A stretch of DNA of 64,000 bases. Source: Marisa cornuarietis. Lineage: Eukaryota > Mollusca > Gastropoda > Architaenioglossa > Ampullariidae. The notes under the pieces are model-generated. The model did not search any database. It was not told the origin of the DNA and worked only from the letters and a program-made list of their open reading frames with translations. Shown piece after piece: positions 36,958-47,157 of this stretch. Location: contig SMMW01000522.1 of NCBI GenBank assembly GCA_004794655.1, positions 2,480,001 to 2,544,000 of the forward strand, given 5' to 3'. Each line of letters opens with the position of its first letter. Positions within the stretch are counted from its first letter, which is position 1. The position numbers were made by a program, and so were the translations under genes.

Positions 36958-37526
36958 CCCTACAGCAGCTGCTGCAGCAATACCCTACAGTCTCTGCTGC
37001 AATGTCCTACAGTCTCTGCATCAATACCCTACAGTCTCTGCTGCAGTACCCTACAGTCTCTGTTGCAGTACCCTACAGTCTCTGCTGTAATGTCCTACAG
37101 TCTCTGCTGCAATACACTACAGTCTCTGTTGCAGTACCCTACAGTCTCTGCTGCAATACCCTACAGTCTCTGCCCTACAGTCTCTGTTGCAGTACCCTAC
37201 AGTCTCTGCTGTAATGTCCTACAGTCTCTGCTGCAGTACCCTACAGTCTCTGCTGCAGTACCCTACAGTCTCTGCTGTAATGTCCTACAGTCTCTGCTGC
37301 AGTACCCTACAGTCTCTGCTGCAGTACCCTACAGTCTCTGCTGCAGTACCCTACAGTCTCTGCTGTAATGTCCTACAGTCTCTGCTGCAGTACCCTACAG
37401 TCTCTGCTGCAGTACCCTACAGTCTCTGCTGCAGTACCCTACAGTCTCTGCTGTAATGTCCTACAGTCTCTGCTGCAGTACCCTACAGTCTCTGCTGTAA
37501 TGTCCTACAGTCTCTGCTGCAATGCC
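36958..37526. repeat. Minisatellite, 22 bp unit, about 25 copies, two variants
   Basis: The unit is CTACAGTCTCTGCTGCAGTACC (positions 37215-37236 are one example). Variant A contains GCTGCAGTACC and variant B GCTGTAATGTCC. In the right half, A units occur in runs of 2, 3, 3 and 1 between single B units. The unit is stop-free on plus in all frames (22 is not a multiple of 3), giving Leu/Ser/Gln/Tyr-rich open frames of up to 158 codons that are not genes. Confidence 0.97.
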
Positions 37527-38566
37527 CCACGAGGAACACGAGCAGCACATCAGTCCCGACCTTGAGCAAGTCGCGCAGCGCCTGCAGCCTCAACGAACGG
37601 TGCAAACAACCGGCGGTCTCAGTATTTCACTGAAACACTACTGCCCTTTGACCCAGGAACTAATTGTGATATTTCAGCCAGGGAGTACTGGTGACCTTTC
37701 GCCCACAACACAGTCTCAAGGCGAACATGAGGGCCATGTCACAACGTCCATCGTCATCGCCTAACATTCCTCACTGACGATAAAGAAAACGAGCTTTTGT
37801 CGACGTTGATTAGAGGCAACTGTCTGTTAAAACAGCAGGTGAACAGATCAAAAACATTCTTAAAACAACAGGTGAACCTACCGATACTGTTAAAAAGATA
37901 TCTCAGTCTATCGACACTTATTCTTAAAACATCAAGAGAACCCACGCAGGCAGATTGTAACAACAACAGATTAATCTATCGAGACTGATTGACAGGTGAA
38001 TATGTTGATACTGTCCAAACAGTAGGTTAATCTATCAATAATATCTGCTTAAACAGTAGATAAATATCATTAAGGTGAATCTATCGTGACTGATTGTTAA
38101 TCTGTATGTGTATATACTGTATTTATGAAACTAAGTAATTATTATCAAATCAATAAATGACTTTACCGCCAGAATTCAATCAGAGACTACATCCACATTC
38201 ATCAATGAAATATTCGGCTGTTGAAGTGGTAGATGACGAAATAGCCGCTGGTCATGTCCGTGTGTATGTGTCTTGGGGAAGAGAGAGGGATGGGTGTGGG
38301 TCACTGCGTGTGCACGCGCGTGTCTGGGGGACAAAAGGGACAAACTGTAGATATTCAACTTTGGCTATAAAATTGACCGTCTTTTGTTAGTTGTAGAGAC
38401 ATCCGTATCTGTCTCTCTCTCTCAGTGTGTGCATGTGTGATGTTGACTGTAAGCAACTGTTTTCCAACCACTTAGAACAAAACGTTTCACCAAGCAAACT
38501 GTGTGCTGCTGGTTGGCAAGACAATAGAGACAAAGACATTCAAGTACATGTTGCGCCAAGACTCTG
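37527..38566. other. No gene recognised
   Basis: Bases 37790-38090 contain diverged phrases such as TTAAAACAGCAGGTGAACAG, TTAAAACAACAGGTGAACCT and AACAGTAGGTTAATCTATC that suggest a decayed repeat of about 45 bp. The rest is unremarkable. Confidence 0.4.
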
Positions 38567-39165
38567 TGGATCACAAACACTAGACGCTATTCACACAAAC
38601 ACAAGACACTAGACTTTACACAAACACTAGAAACTAGACTTCACACAAACACTAGAAACTAGACTTCACACAAACACTAGACACTAGACTTCACACAAAC
38701 ACTAGACACTAGACTTCACACAAACAATAAAAACTAGACTTCACACATACACTAGACACTAGACTTCACACAAACACTGGACACTAGACTTCACACAAAC
38801 AATAAAAACTAGACTTCACACAAACACTAGTTACTAGACTTCACACAAACAATAAAAACTAGACTTCACACATACACTAGACACTAGACTTCACACAAAC
38901 ACTGGACACTAGACTTCACACAACCAATAGAAACTAAACTTCACACAAACACTAGACACTAGACTTCACACAAACATTAGACACTAGACTTCACACAAAC
39001 AATAGAAACTAGAGTTCACACCAACTCTAGACACTGAACTTCACACAAACAATAAAAACTAGACTTCACACAAACACTAGACACTGGACTTTACACATAC
39101 ACTAGACTTCACACAGACACTAGACACTGGACTTTACACATACACTAGACGCTGTGAGCTACATG
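38567..39165. repeat. Minisatellite, 25 bp unit, about 23 copies
   Basis: The unit is TCACACAAACACTAGACACTAGACT, with a common variant CAATAAAAACTAGACT. The period is 25 (for example 38641, 38666 and 38691). Copies decay toward 39165, where units of changed length appear. Confidence 0.96.
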
Positions 39166-40969
39166 TGAAAGACTTCCCATAAACACTAGAAACTGGACCG
39201 TACAAACATTGGACTTCACACAAAGACTAGATGCACATCAAAAGTGCTGCTGTCAGTAAAACATTTGACCAAAACATTAGCTGTTTACTGCAGCAGATTT
39301 ATGGCAACACACAGCGGACATAACAGTTTTCTTCAACTCATTAAAACTTTAATAAATTATGGTTTAAAATTATCTGGGGTTTTGTCTTTTTAGATATTAC
39401 CTCAGACCTAACGTCGCTACTGGTATTAGCAAGAATATTACTTCCCCTGTCTAGAACTGTTGTTGAAATGTCATTCATTCTGTTGGAAACAGTAACAGTG
39501 TTGGAATTGCTTCTGAAGCGATGCAGCTTTTCTTTAACTAACGGCATGGTTGGTGATAAGTGACTGTTCCGACATTCTGACAACTGATCTTCAATAATAG
39601 ACGACCGCTCCGACATTCTGACAACTGGTCTTCAGTACTGCTTGCAAAGTAAGCATCATGACACTTGTGAACTACCGACCCTATCCGGCACTTACCAAAA
39701 TAAGTGCTAGAGTCTGTCCTGTGGCCTGCTGGCGGGCCAAGAGCGTGACGTCTTAGTGCAGTCAGAGGCGCGAGAGACAGGGGACTTAAGTTTTTAATGT
39801 AATTTCCCTCGACAATAGGTATCGGTTAATCAATTGTTTTTGAGGAAGTATGTGAACATAGATAAAGACTGATTAACATACGGACTAGTTTCATGTTGAC
39901 AAACCAGTGACTGAGAAAGTGTATTAAAGTACGAAAGGTTAGGGTTATATTAAAAGGTACATTAAAGTAGAGCCTGTATATGTATATTAAAAAAGGGGGT
40001 TAGGGTTCCATTTAAATGTAAAAGGCAAGAAAGTGGGGTGGAACAAGACATTATTTTACCTAGAGAATGTCGAAACGAGATGACTTGATGGACTCGAGAT
40101 TTTTTAAAACCCCACTAACTACATGCGGGAGGGGGGGTAGCTGGGGGTAGCTTGGGGTCCTGGAAGCTCGCAGACGGTTGTAGCTGATGGCGACTGTCAG
40201 TGCCTGCAAATGGCGCTTGTGCTGAAGATGGCCCAGTCTCCTCAGCAGGCAGCTGCAGCGACCTGCCCTTCTAATGCACAGTAATTAGGACTGGCTTACA
40301 AAATGTCCACCCTTCGCTGCTTTCGTCTTTGCACGCTTTATGACAGAACGACTTATCCAAGAAAGCCTCCTCGACTCCATTATGCTAGCAGAGTGCATTA
40401 ACCATTACCTGTGTGACTAAAGGAGTGTGGAAATTACCAGATACCATTATCCTAAATTAGTGTATTAACCATTACCTGAGGGAAAATTACCCACATTGTT
40501 TCCTTCATATTAACTAACGCATAAAGTACATTTGTACCCCTACTGAGGAACTAAGATGCTTATTTAAATCAAACCAGATATACGGATATTCAATGCTTTG
40601 AGTGTGATTAGTTTGGGTTGAGTTTGTTTTACAAGTAAAATGATTATATAAGCACATTGCTTAGAACATAAGAGCCACAGAGATTTTTCTTTCTTATATT
40701 GACACACCCCCCAACACACACACACTCCTACCCTTCTTATGCTCATAAAAATTGACACGCCCACAAACAACTATGATTGGTATACTTGTAAAAGTTGACA
40801 CGCCCACAAACATCTCATCCCCAAACATAAGCAAAATGCTCGCTCCGCTGTGTAAACGACTCTGCCAATAGTCATTAGTCATGCACCCCGCGAAAGTTTT
40901 CCTGCAACTCAAAAGCAAGTACCTTGTGTGCCGAACTATTTCACATGTACAATAACTACTTTCCTGGAC
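39166..40969. other. No gene recognised; short local duplications
   Basis: CGACATTCTGACAACTG is duplicated about 46 bases apart (39570 and 39612). An open frame at 39341-39616 (-) is unrecognised. A GC-richer patch at 40150-40290 has open sequence on plus but no start, splice or domain evidence. Motifs such as AAATTGACACGCCCACAAAC are repeated near 40748 and 40794. Confidence 0.4.
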
Positions 40970-41260
40970 ATTCATCTCACATACATACGTCATGACACGT
41001 GGCACAGTCATCAGGCTGTGAAGTGTTATGACACTCGTGACAACTGTCACAGACGCTGTGAGGTTTGACGACACTAATGACGTGTGACAGTAATCGTCAG
41101 CCAGCCGTGAGGTGTGACACGGTACACTTAAGCTGTCCCGTGCTGACAGTCTGAGGTCTGAGACTGAACGCTCGTGACAGTGGACGGGCTTCGGGGTGTG
41201 ACACATGTCACTCACGACGGTCAGCAATGTGAGAAGTGTGACTACTAACAGTCAGTCGTA
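40970..41260. repeat. Decayed tandem repeat, roughly 50-55 bp unit
   Basis: GCTGTGAGGTTTGACGACAC, CCGTGAGGTGTGACACGG and TCGGGGTGTGACACATG recur with CTCGTGACA/GTGACAGT phrases between. About five diverged units. Confidence 0.55.
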
Positions 41261-41552
41261 GGTGAGGTGGGATTTGATTTGCAATTTCAAGGTAATTTCT
41301 CACGACAATTGGTGTCAGTTACGCAAAATAGTTTTTTTTTTCCTTTTTTTTTATCAAAGGCGCAGCAGTCGGCGAGGTGTGACGTGTGACGCTTAAAAAG
41401 CCGATACAGGCGGCAGCTGTGACAGGCAGGTGGTCAGTACCGGGGTGGGGGGGAGGAGTGGTGCAGGTCACGTGGCTGTGTGGTGTTTGCGCTGAGAGAC
41501 GGGAGACAGTGGCACCAGCTTCTGACCTCAGCCACGGCACAGGAACTGACAG

Positions 41553-41995
41553 CACTCACTGTCGTCACACACTGGTGACACCCACTGTCACTCACTGGTG
41601 ACACCCATTGCCACTCACTGTCGTCACACGCTGGTGACACCCATTGCCACTCACTGTCGTCACACACTGGTGACACCCACTGTCACTCACTGTCGTCACA
41701 CACTGGAGACACCCATTGCCACTCACTGTCGTCACACACTGGTGACACCCATTGCCACTCACTGTCGTCACACACTGGTGACACCCACTGTCACTCACTG
41801 TCGTCACACACTGGAGACACCCACTGTCATTCACTGTCGTCACACACTGGAGACACCCACTGTCACTCACTGTCGTCACACATTGGTGACACCCACTGCC
41901 ACTCACTGTCGTCACACACTGGTGACACCCACTGTTACTCACTGTCGTCACACACTGGTGACACCCACTGTCACTCACTGTCGTCAAGCGTCTGA
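41553..41995. repeat. Minisatellite, 36 bp unit, about 12 copies
   Basis: The unit is CACTCACTGTCGTCACACAC then TGGTGACACCCATTGC, 36 bp (for example 41620, 41656 and 41692), with variants CTGGAGACACC and CACTGTCA. As 36 is 12 codons, both strands are open for about 137 codons (HCRHTLVTPTVT on plus). This is a repeat artefact. It ends about 220 bases before the NOL4 donor site, inside the presumed first intron. Confidence 0.96.
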
Positions 41996-42212
41996 AGGGC
42001 AGCAATATTAGTCTCGTCTATTTGTTCTTTTATTTCCCCATCGTGCTCTTCTTTCAATCTCTCCGCTCTCCCCATTCATGGACACATGCACACAAACACC
42101 CACATGTACATACACACACATATACATATACAAACACTCACTCGCTCAGTCACTCAAGACGAGAACTAGATCGCGACAAGACAGACAGACAGACTTCACT
42201 AGGAATTGGCTG
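41996..42212. other. Presumed intron sequence just after the NOL4 first exon
   Basis: On the minus strand this follows the donor. It holds CACACA/ACATATAC simple sequence (about 42085-42135) and an (ACAG)n run at 42180-42192. No coding continuation is supported. Confidence 0.5.
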
Positions 42213-42221
42213 ACTTACTGA
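42213..42221 (-). other. 5' splice site of the NOL4 exon
   Basis: Minus strand reads TCA|GTAAGT, with the intron starting at 42218. Five or six bases after the junction fit the U1 consensus. The open frame continues for about 23 codons past it, but the residues lose similarity to the family there. The junction falls between codons (phase 0). Confidence 0.75.
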
Positions 42222-42536
42222 GTTTCTTGACGGCACGTAGAGGATTCGCCGAGGTGCATCTCCTCCATGTCGACTGGACTCGAGAGGGCCGAGGCGAAAT
42301 CCCTTGGCTTTAACCCAGAATCGAAATTTGGAGTTTTCAGCAGATGACTGCTCCTCACCCGTTAACGTTCTGACAATGCGCTCGTATTTCTTCCGGGTAA
42401 CAGTTTTTGTTTTCCCACTGTCGCCGTAATTTTTGATCGCCCAGCTCTGAAACGCCCCAAACATTTCTTCTTTTTGACTTTCCAGACTCGCAGAAGCGCT
42501 TAAATTCTCAGAAGTTGCCGGTTTATGATGTGCCAT
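42219..42536 (-). CDS. NOL4: NOL4/NOL4L homologue, first coding exon (partial gene)
   Basis: This exon encodes 106 residues of a nucleolar protein 4 family protein, a conserved animal nuclear/nucleolar protein whose molecular function is poorly defined. The start was chosen as the first in-frame ATG after a TGA at 42702-42704. It has A at -3 and G at +4, a strong start context. A second Met (residue 25, codon at 42462-42464) lies nearer the usual vertebrate start. Residues 1-24 are a Ser/Ala/Glu-rich leader. Residues 28-106 align by memory with the NOL4 N-terminal block: FQSWAIKNYGDSGKTKTVTR, KKYERIVRTL, an acidic/Ser spacer, then KFRFWVKAKGFRLG and a Gly-rich loop before ILYVP. The exon ends phase 0 at TCA|GTAAGT. 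Later exons were not found to the left, so most of the protein lies beyond an intron of over 42 kb or went unrecognised. The alternative is an isolated exon or retained fragment, but the intact frame and donor argue against decay. Confidence 0.87.
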
Positions 42537-42704
42537 CTTAGGTCTTGATGAGGTCCTAAACCACAGCGGTATTTTTAGTGAAAAAGCAGGAAAGGGTTTA
42601 GTGCTCTGTAGTTGGTTCTGTCTTAGAAACTGTCGGAAGTCCAAGTGTTCTTTTGGACTACACAGGATGGTATCGCCGTCATTGCACCTTTGTTTGTTTG
42701 TTCA
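42537..42704 (-). other. Probable 5' UTR/upstream in-frame stretch of NOL4 exon
   Basis: The exon frame stays open back to a TGA at 42702-42704, with no ATG in between (only a TTG near 42644). This is most simply 5' untranslated sequence. The transcription start is not identifiable here; no TATA box is seen. Confidence 0.5.
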
Positions 42705-44589
42705 CTTGTTTATTATGATTGCTAATTCGGAGCTGAGTCTTAAGTTGAGGCTTGACCTCTTGGAATGCCCCTCGTCCACCTTTAGTCAGTCTCTGAATTC
42801 TTCCGTAATCTCGGTCTTTCTTGTTCCCACGCCCGAGTCCTGGTCACCAGCAAAGCTTGCGCAGATGGCGGTGAAAGTTTCTGGAATCAAGAGCTTCTGT
42901 CTACTGACAGTGACAGTGACAGTTTAATGAAAGTCTCAGTACTCCTTCATGCGTAACGTAGTTTCTTTTCCTTTGGAAAAAGAAAACTTATGTTCCTTGA
43001 CGTGTGACACAAAGGTTAAAGGGTTAAAGATCCTATGAGACGTCTCGCGGGTGAAGTGGTCACAGAGTACGTCACTAAAAATAACTAGTAAGCCAATGAA
43101 AACACTAAAATTTAATGCAGATTTAAAAAAAAAAACAGTTTCACTATTCTTCTCTTTGACTATTCAAACCTCTTTAAAGTCTCACCAAGTGCGTACAGTC
43201 TTCCTTAAAAAAAAAAAGGACAGCCAGATTGATCGACTTTTGTTTTTCGCTCCCTTATTCAAGACCATTACATTATCTCTGCTCCCCTTGCAGGTACTTC
43301 CCTTCTTTTATTAACGACTTTTGATTATAAAAGGTTGTGGCTTGATGGGGATTCGTTTAAGGCAAACAGTATTTTTCTCCAAAGTTTTACAGAAATGTTG
43401 AAACAGCTCGAGTTTTCTGTCTTCAAACAGTGTTCTTCTGCACTCAGTGACAACATATTAACAGGCTTTCGTCTTGAAGAGACACCCTGCTAGAAAGAAA
43501 AAGTCGATTTTTGTCTGCGACTAAGTTGGCATCACCTGCAGGTCGCTGTCATAAGATGTCTGCCGATTACCGAATGATCCTGAAAGTCAGCCGGTGCGAC
43601 AGGGCGGTCGCCAGCGTCAGGCACCTACAGCTCGATGGCAGATGGAGTCCCATGCAGGCGACATGTCCTGGCACTTGGTGCGTCATCTCCTGCCTCACTC
43701 CTCACTTTTTCTCTTGGTGAACACATCGACGACTTCATTAGCTGTGAACTTCTACACTTGGTTATAATGAATGTCTACAACGAGAGTGAATAACTTTCTA
43801 CACTTGCCTTCAACAGACCTCAGGTGGTGTTGAATGAACGGACAAGTAGTAAAGCTCTACACTGCTGATAAAGGTCTACACTAACCGTGCATGTCTACAG
43901 TGATTATGAAAGGCTACGTTGGTTGCTGAGAGTCTTACACCTTTCCAGGTGGTGATGACCAGCTGACAATACTCGCCATCAGAAACTTACAGCTGGCCTG
44001 AAGTAAGCCTGTACCACGTCTTCAAGACTAGCATCTCTACTTTCGTCTTGTGTGTTTTTTTTCTCTCTGGAAATGGCAGGAGGTGGCCAGGAGGCGCCAG
44101 AGGCCGGTTTTTGGTAAAGGAATGAAGGAGGAATGAAGAATTGTCCTGATGATGGCACAACGACAACACCAGCCCCTTAGGGCCACGAGATTCTGATTAC
44201 CGATTACAAGTCTTCTTCTCCCGCGGTTTATCCGTTTTCTTTCCGAAAGTCTTGGACCAGACAACGTTACAAAATCGCGGGATGTTTTTTCCCCGTCTGC
44301 GAGGTCTGTCAGGTCTGTCTGCAGTTATTCCGAGTCACCAGGTAAGCAGGACGCCGCCGGTCGCCAGATCCTCCTACTCACGACCACCAATAACGAAAAA
44401 GTGCCGCACCTTGGTTTTTTGTTTGTTTGTTGTTTTTTTTTCCCCTTTCCTTTTGCTTAACAGACAGGCAGCACTAAAGGCGATCCTGACACTGTCGTGC
44501 TGCTGTAGACAATGACACTGGCAGGTCTGTGTCCGGCATCCTCAGACCCCCCCCTCTCCCTCGTGCATCATCTCTCTCTCTCTCTCCGC
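42705..44589. other. NOL4 5' flank, no second gene recognised
   Basis: A stop-free but Met-less stretch on minus (about 42786-42927) sits just upstream and may be chance. A decayed repeat with TCTACAC/GTCTACA phrases runs about 43745-43935. CCAG|GTAAGC near 44339 resembles a donor on plus without a convincing exon. Confidence 0.4.
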
Positions 44590-46620
44590 CAAGAGCGTGA
44601 TAGTCAGGCAAGTGAGGCGGGGACCTGTTCCCGTGACGGGCTGTCCGGGCTGTGAGACGACTGGCGAGCCAATCACAGCAACACGCTGGCTCCTCCAGAC
44701 CTGGCTTGTGGGTCCCACGTCGGGATGTCGGCGTTGCTGCTTTGCTGCGGCTGGTGCTGGACGCGCGGCAGCTCGCGTATCGACCGGGCGGCGGGCGGCA
44801 GCCTCCTCCATCCACACGCCGTGCGGGGCGGGGACCCACAGCGCCGCGTCTTGCGGCCAGCCTCGCTGTCGGGCCGCTCACAACCGTTGTTGTTGGGTGG
44901 GGGGGGTGGAGGTGGTGGAGGAGGAGGAGGAGAAGTGTATGCTGGTGTGTGTGTGTGTGTGCCGGAGGACACGCTCGGCAAGGGGTGGGGTGGGAGTTGT
45001 AAAGTCGGGTGGCTTGTCTGCAGAGTCGGGTAGGCGGGCCCGCCTTCCACGTGTGGACCGGTAATAATCCTGGCAAAAGTCTCGAACAGTCAGCGCGAGG
45101 ACAGAGCACGGGAACTCGGGGGGCAGCCCCCCCCCGCCCCTAACCCTTACTACCTCTGGCCTCCACACCGTTCAAGGAAACGAGAGTTCGGGTCTTTGGT
45201 AGTCGTGTCCAACCCACACTATAGTTTGGGCACACCTCGAGTAAACAAGCATTTGCTGCAGTTTCTTTTTTTAAGTAAACAACTCCTGTTACTTCCAATA
45301 GAACCCAGAGGTCACCTGAACAAACTGAACACAACGATACCACGTTTTCCTTCCAGTAGAGTCACTGCTGGGAAAGTCATTTGTTTATTGGGAAAGTCAA
45401 GTATTTTCAAGCGGCTAAGACCGTAGTCTGTGAATGGAATTATTTTCTCTTGCAGACTTTGATGCACACGCTTTTGCTCTCTGGGTGCACTTTTTCCAAC
45501 CGTCCCAATACCCGGGAGACGTCGTGAATGCTGTCTAAGATCATTGTCGACAAAGTTCAACCACTGAGCATCACTGTACATTCAGAAGGTCTACAATTGT
45601 AACAGTGCATGTCACTGTCCACGCATAATGTCGAAAGTGTCAGTGCACGTCACTGCGTTAGTGTCGGCAGGCCACTCGGCCACTGCGCACGCACAAGATG
45701 GAAAGTGTCAGGATGGGTTCAGTTCAGACGACCTCGAGCATGTAGGGCAGACGACTTGTCGGGCTTGAACCGTCCTCTGTCGTTGTCGTTCGTACTGCCG
45801 ACTAAGAACCGAGTTCTTTCTCTTGTCAGACTTTACAGGACGTTTGTCAGGAGGTCGGTTGTCATTTCGGCCTGCTGTGATGCACTTGTACTTTCACACT
45901 CACACAGATTGACTGCGATAAACATGCAACAGGTGAGGCTTACACAAGAGCTGAGCACTGGGTATATCTGGTATACAAGAGGGATCAGACAAGGTGCCAG
46001 AGTTCGTCACACAAATTTAACAATGTACCTCGCCTACATTAAACCTTTCTGCACTGATTACTTGCAGGTCATCTGTCCAGCCTTCTGTATAGGTAAGCAG
46101 TTTCCCTCCATAATTAGATCGTCTTTCGGACAGCAAGCGAGCAAGGGGGGGGGGGAAGCGAGATGCAAAGAAAAACCCGAAGAATTGAAGACATCGGACG
46201 AGAAAGTGGGGAGGGGGGGAGGGAATTCTGGCCCAGACAGGTGTGCTGTCCTGTTGATGCCGGAGCAGCCGCAAGTCCTGCAGACAAACGTCCTGACGGC
46301 CATGCGGCGCGCGCCCAGAGTCCAGGCTGCGACACTGCAGCTGTCGTCGTGCAGTCGGTGCTCGCCGTCCGCGGAGATGGGGAGGGGACGTGGGTTGGCG
46401 TCGCCGGGCCCCCTCTCCTCCCACCCTCGTGCCTCGCCGTGTGTGTGGAGGCGACGTGGAAGCGGCCGGCACAAACTGCTGCGGCAAGTGGCCGCTCCTG
46501 GACTTGGCCTGCTTCTTGACTGCTTCTTGACCTGGCTACTAAGGAGGGCTGGCGCAGACTTCGGCTTTCTCTCTCTCTCTTGTCTCGGCCACCACTCCGG
46601 GTCTGACGGCTGTCGCTGAC
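44590..46620. promoter_or_regulatory. GC- and CpG-rich stretch, possible CpG island or promoter of NOL4
   Basis: Much of 44600-45060 and 46140-46520 is far richer in G, C and CpG (GCGGC, CGGGCGGCGGGCGGC) than the surrounding AT-rich sequence. Open frames overlap in several frames on both strands, as expected when stops are rare in GC-rich DNA. It lies 2-4 kb upstream of the minus-strand NOL4 exon, so it could contain its promoter or non-coding first exon. No core promoter motif was located. Confidence 0.3.
45609..46619 (+). CDS. 336-codon open frame, unrecognised (doubtful)
   Basis: This is the longest uninterrupted ATG-initiated frame outside tandem repeats. Translation is rich in Arg, Ser, Leu, Gly and Ala. 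The middle (about residues 100-170, TAINMQQVRLTQ to PSIIRSSFGQQ) has a more ordinary composition. I recognise no domain, signal peptide, membrane segment or catalytic motif. Open frames of 73-189 codons also exist on the opposite strand at 46017-46627, so low stop frequency in GC-rich DNA may be the full explanation. It could be a chance frame, a long 5' exon or part of a non-coding RNA. Confidence 0.15.
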   Translation: MSLSTHNVESVSARHCVSVGRPLGHCARTRWKVSGWVQFRRPRACRADDLSGLNRPLSLSFVLPTKNRVLSLVRLYRTFVRRSVVISACCDALVLSHSHRLTAINMQQVRLTQELSTGYIWYTRGIRQGARVRHTNLTMYLAYIKPFCTDYLQVICPAFCIGKQFPSIIRSSFGQQASKGGGEARCKEKPEELKTSDEKVGRGGGNSGPDRCAVLLMPEQPQVLQTNVLTAMRRAPRVQAATLQLSSCSRCSPSAEMGRGRGLASPGPLSSHPRASPCVWRRRGSGRHKLLRQVAAPGLGLLLDCFLTWLLRRAGADFGFLSLSCLGHHSGSDGCR

Positions 46621-47157
46621 GTGTCACAGAAGTAGGCGCTAAAACACACTGCGCACAAGACGGCCAGTGGTGCCAGTCCTTGTTCGAGACGGACTAGAGG
46701 TTCGGTCCTGCGCAAGGGGACACAACCCGCACCCCCCACCGGAAGCAGACTCTTGTCTTCGCTGCCTCGACCCCCCAACTCTGCGTGTTGCTTTGCATGC
46801 GTGTGTGCGTGAAAGCATGTGAGAGAGAACGAGCGAGACAAAGTGAAGTGCTGTGAGGTCAGATGAGGGACAACATTCGCGTAGTATAAAGATGTTAAGT
46901 GGGTGTAATTGAGATTATCATCCAGTTGCCAACTGTTAACAAGGGTAAACAGCACTGAAACACACACACACACACACACAAACACACACCCACGCATGCG
47001 CGCACACACACAAATGAAACAGTAGAAAGTACAAGGCAGGAAGAGAGATGATGCTGGACATACCAGGAGGATATGAAAGAACTACCTTCATGTTCTCCGT
47101 GCCGATTTCGTTTTCAAGAGGCATCAGTTAGCGACAGGACACCCAGCGTTTCTCGAT
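46621..47157. other. No gene recognised
   Basis: Contains (CA)n at about 46959-46987. The minus frame at 46539-47009 is partly made by this repeat. Confidence 0.5.

Noticed and set aside
36892..37565. Leu/Ser/Gln-rich repeat protein
   Set aside because: It is explained by the 22 bp array; frames all read the same unit.
39341..39616. 91-codon minus frame
   Set aside because: It begins with ATG but has no homologue I recognise, overlaps a local duplication at its start and lacks splice evidence.
39960..40012. Telomere-like GGTTAGGGTT fragments
   Set aside because: Only isolated single motifs occur (also near 17040), with no tandem TTAGGG run.
41592..42011. 137-codon Cys/His-rich frames on both strands
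   Set aside because: The regular Cys and His spacing mimics a metal-binding repeat but follows from the 36 bp DNA unit.
42786..42927. Met-less 45-codon minus frame upstream of the NOL4 exon
   Set aside because: It starts after a stop, has no Met and ends in a stop; an upstream coding exon feeding NOL4 would need to read through. It is probably chance.
44474..45168. 211-codon Pro/Arg/His-rich minus frame and overlapping frames
   Set aside because: GC-rich sequence keeps five or more frames open at once, with low-complexity composition and no domain.
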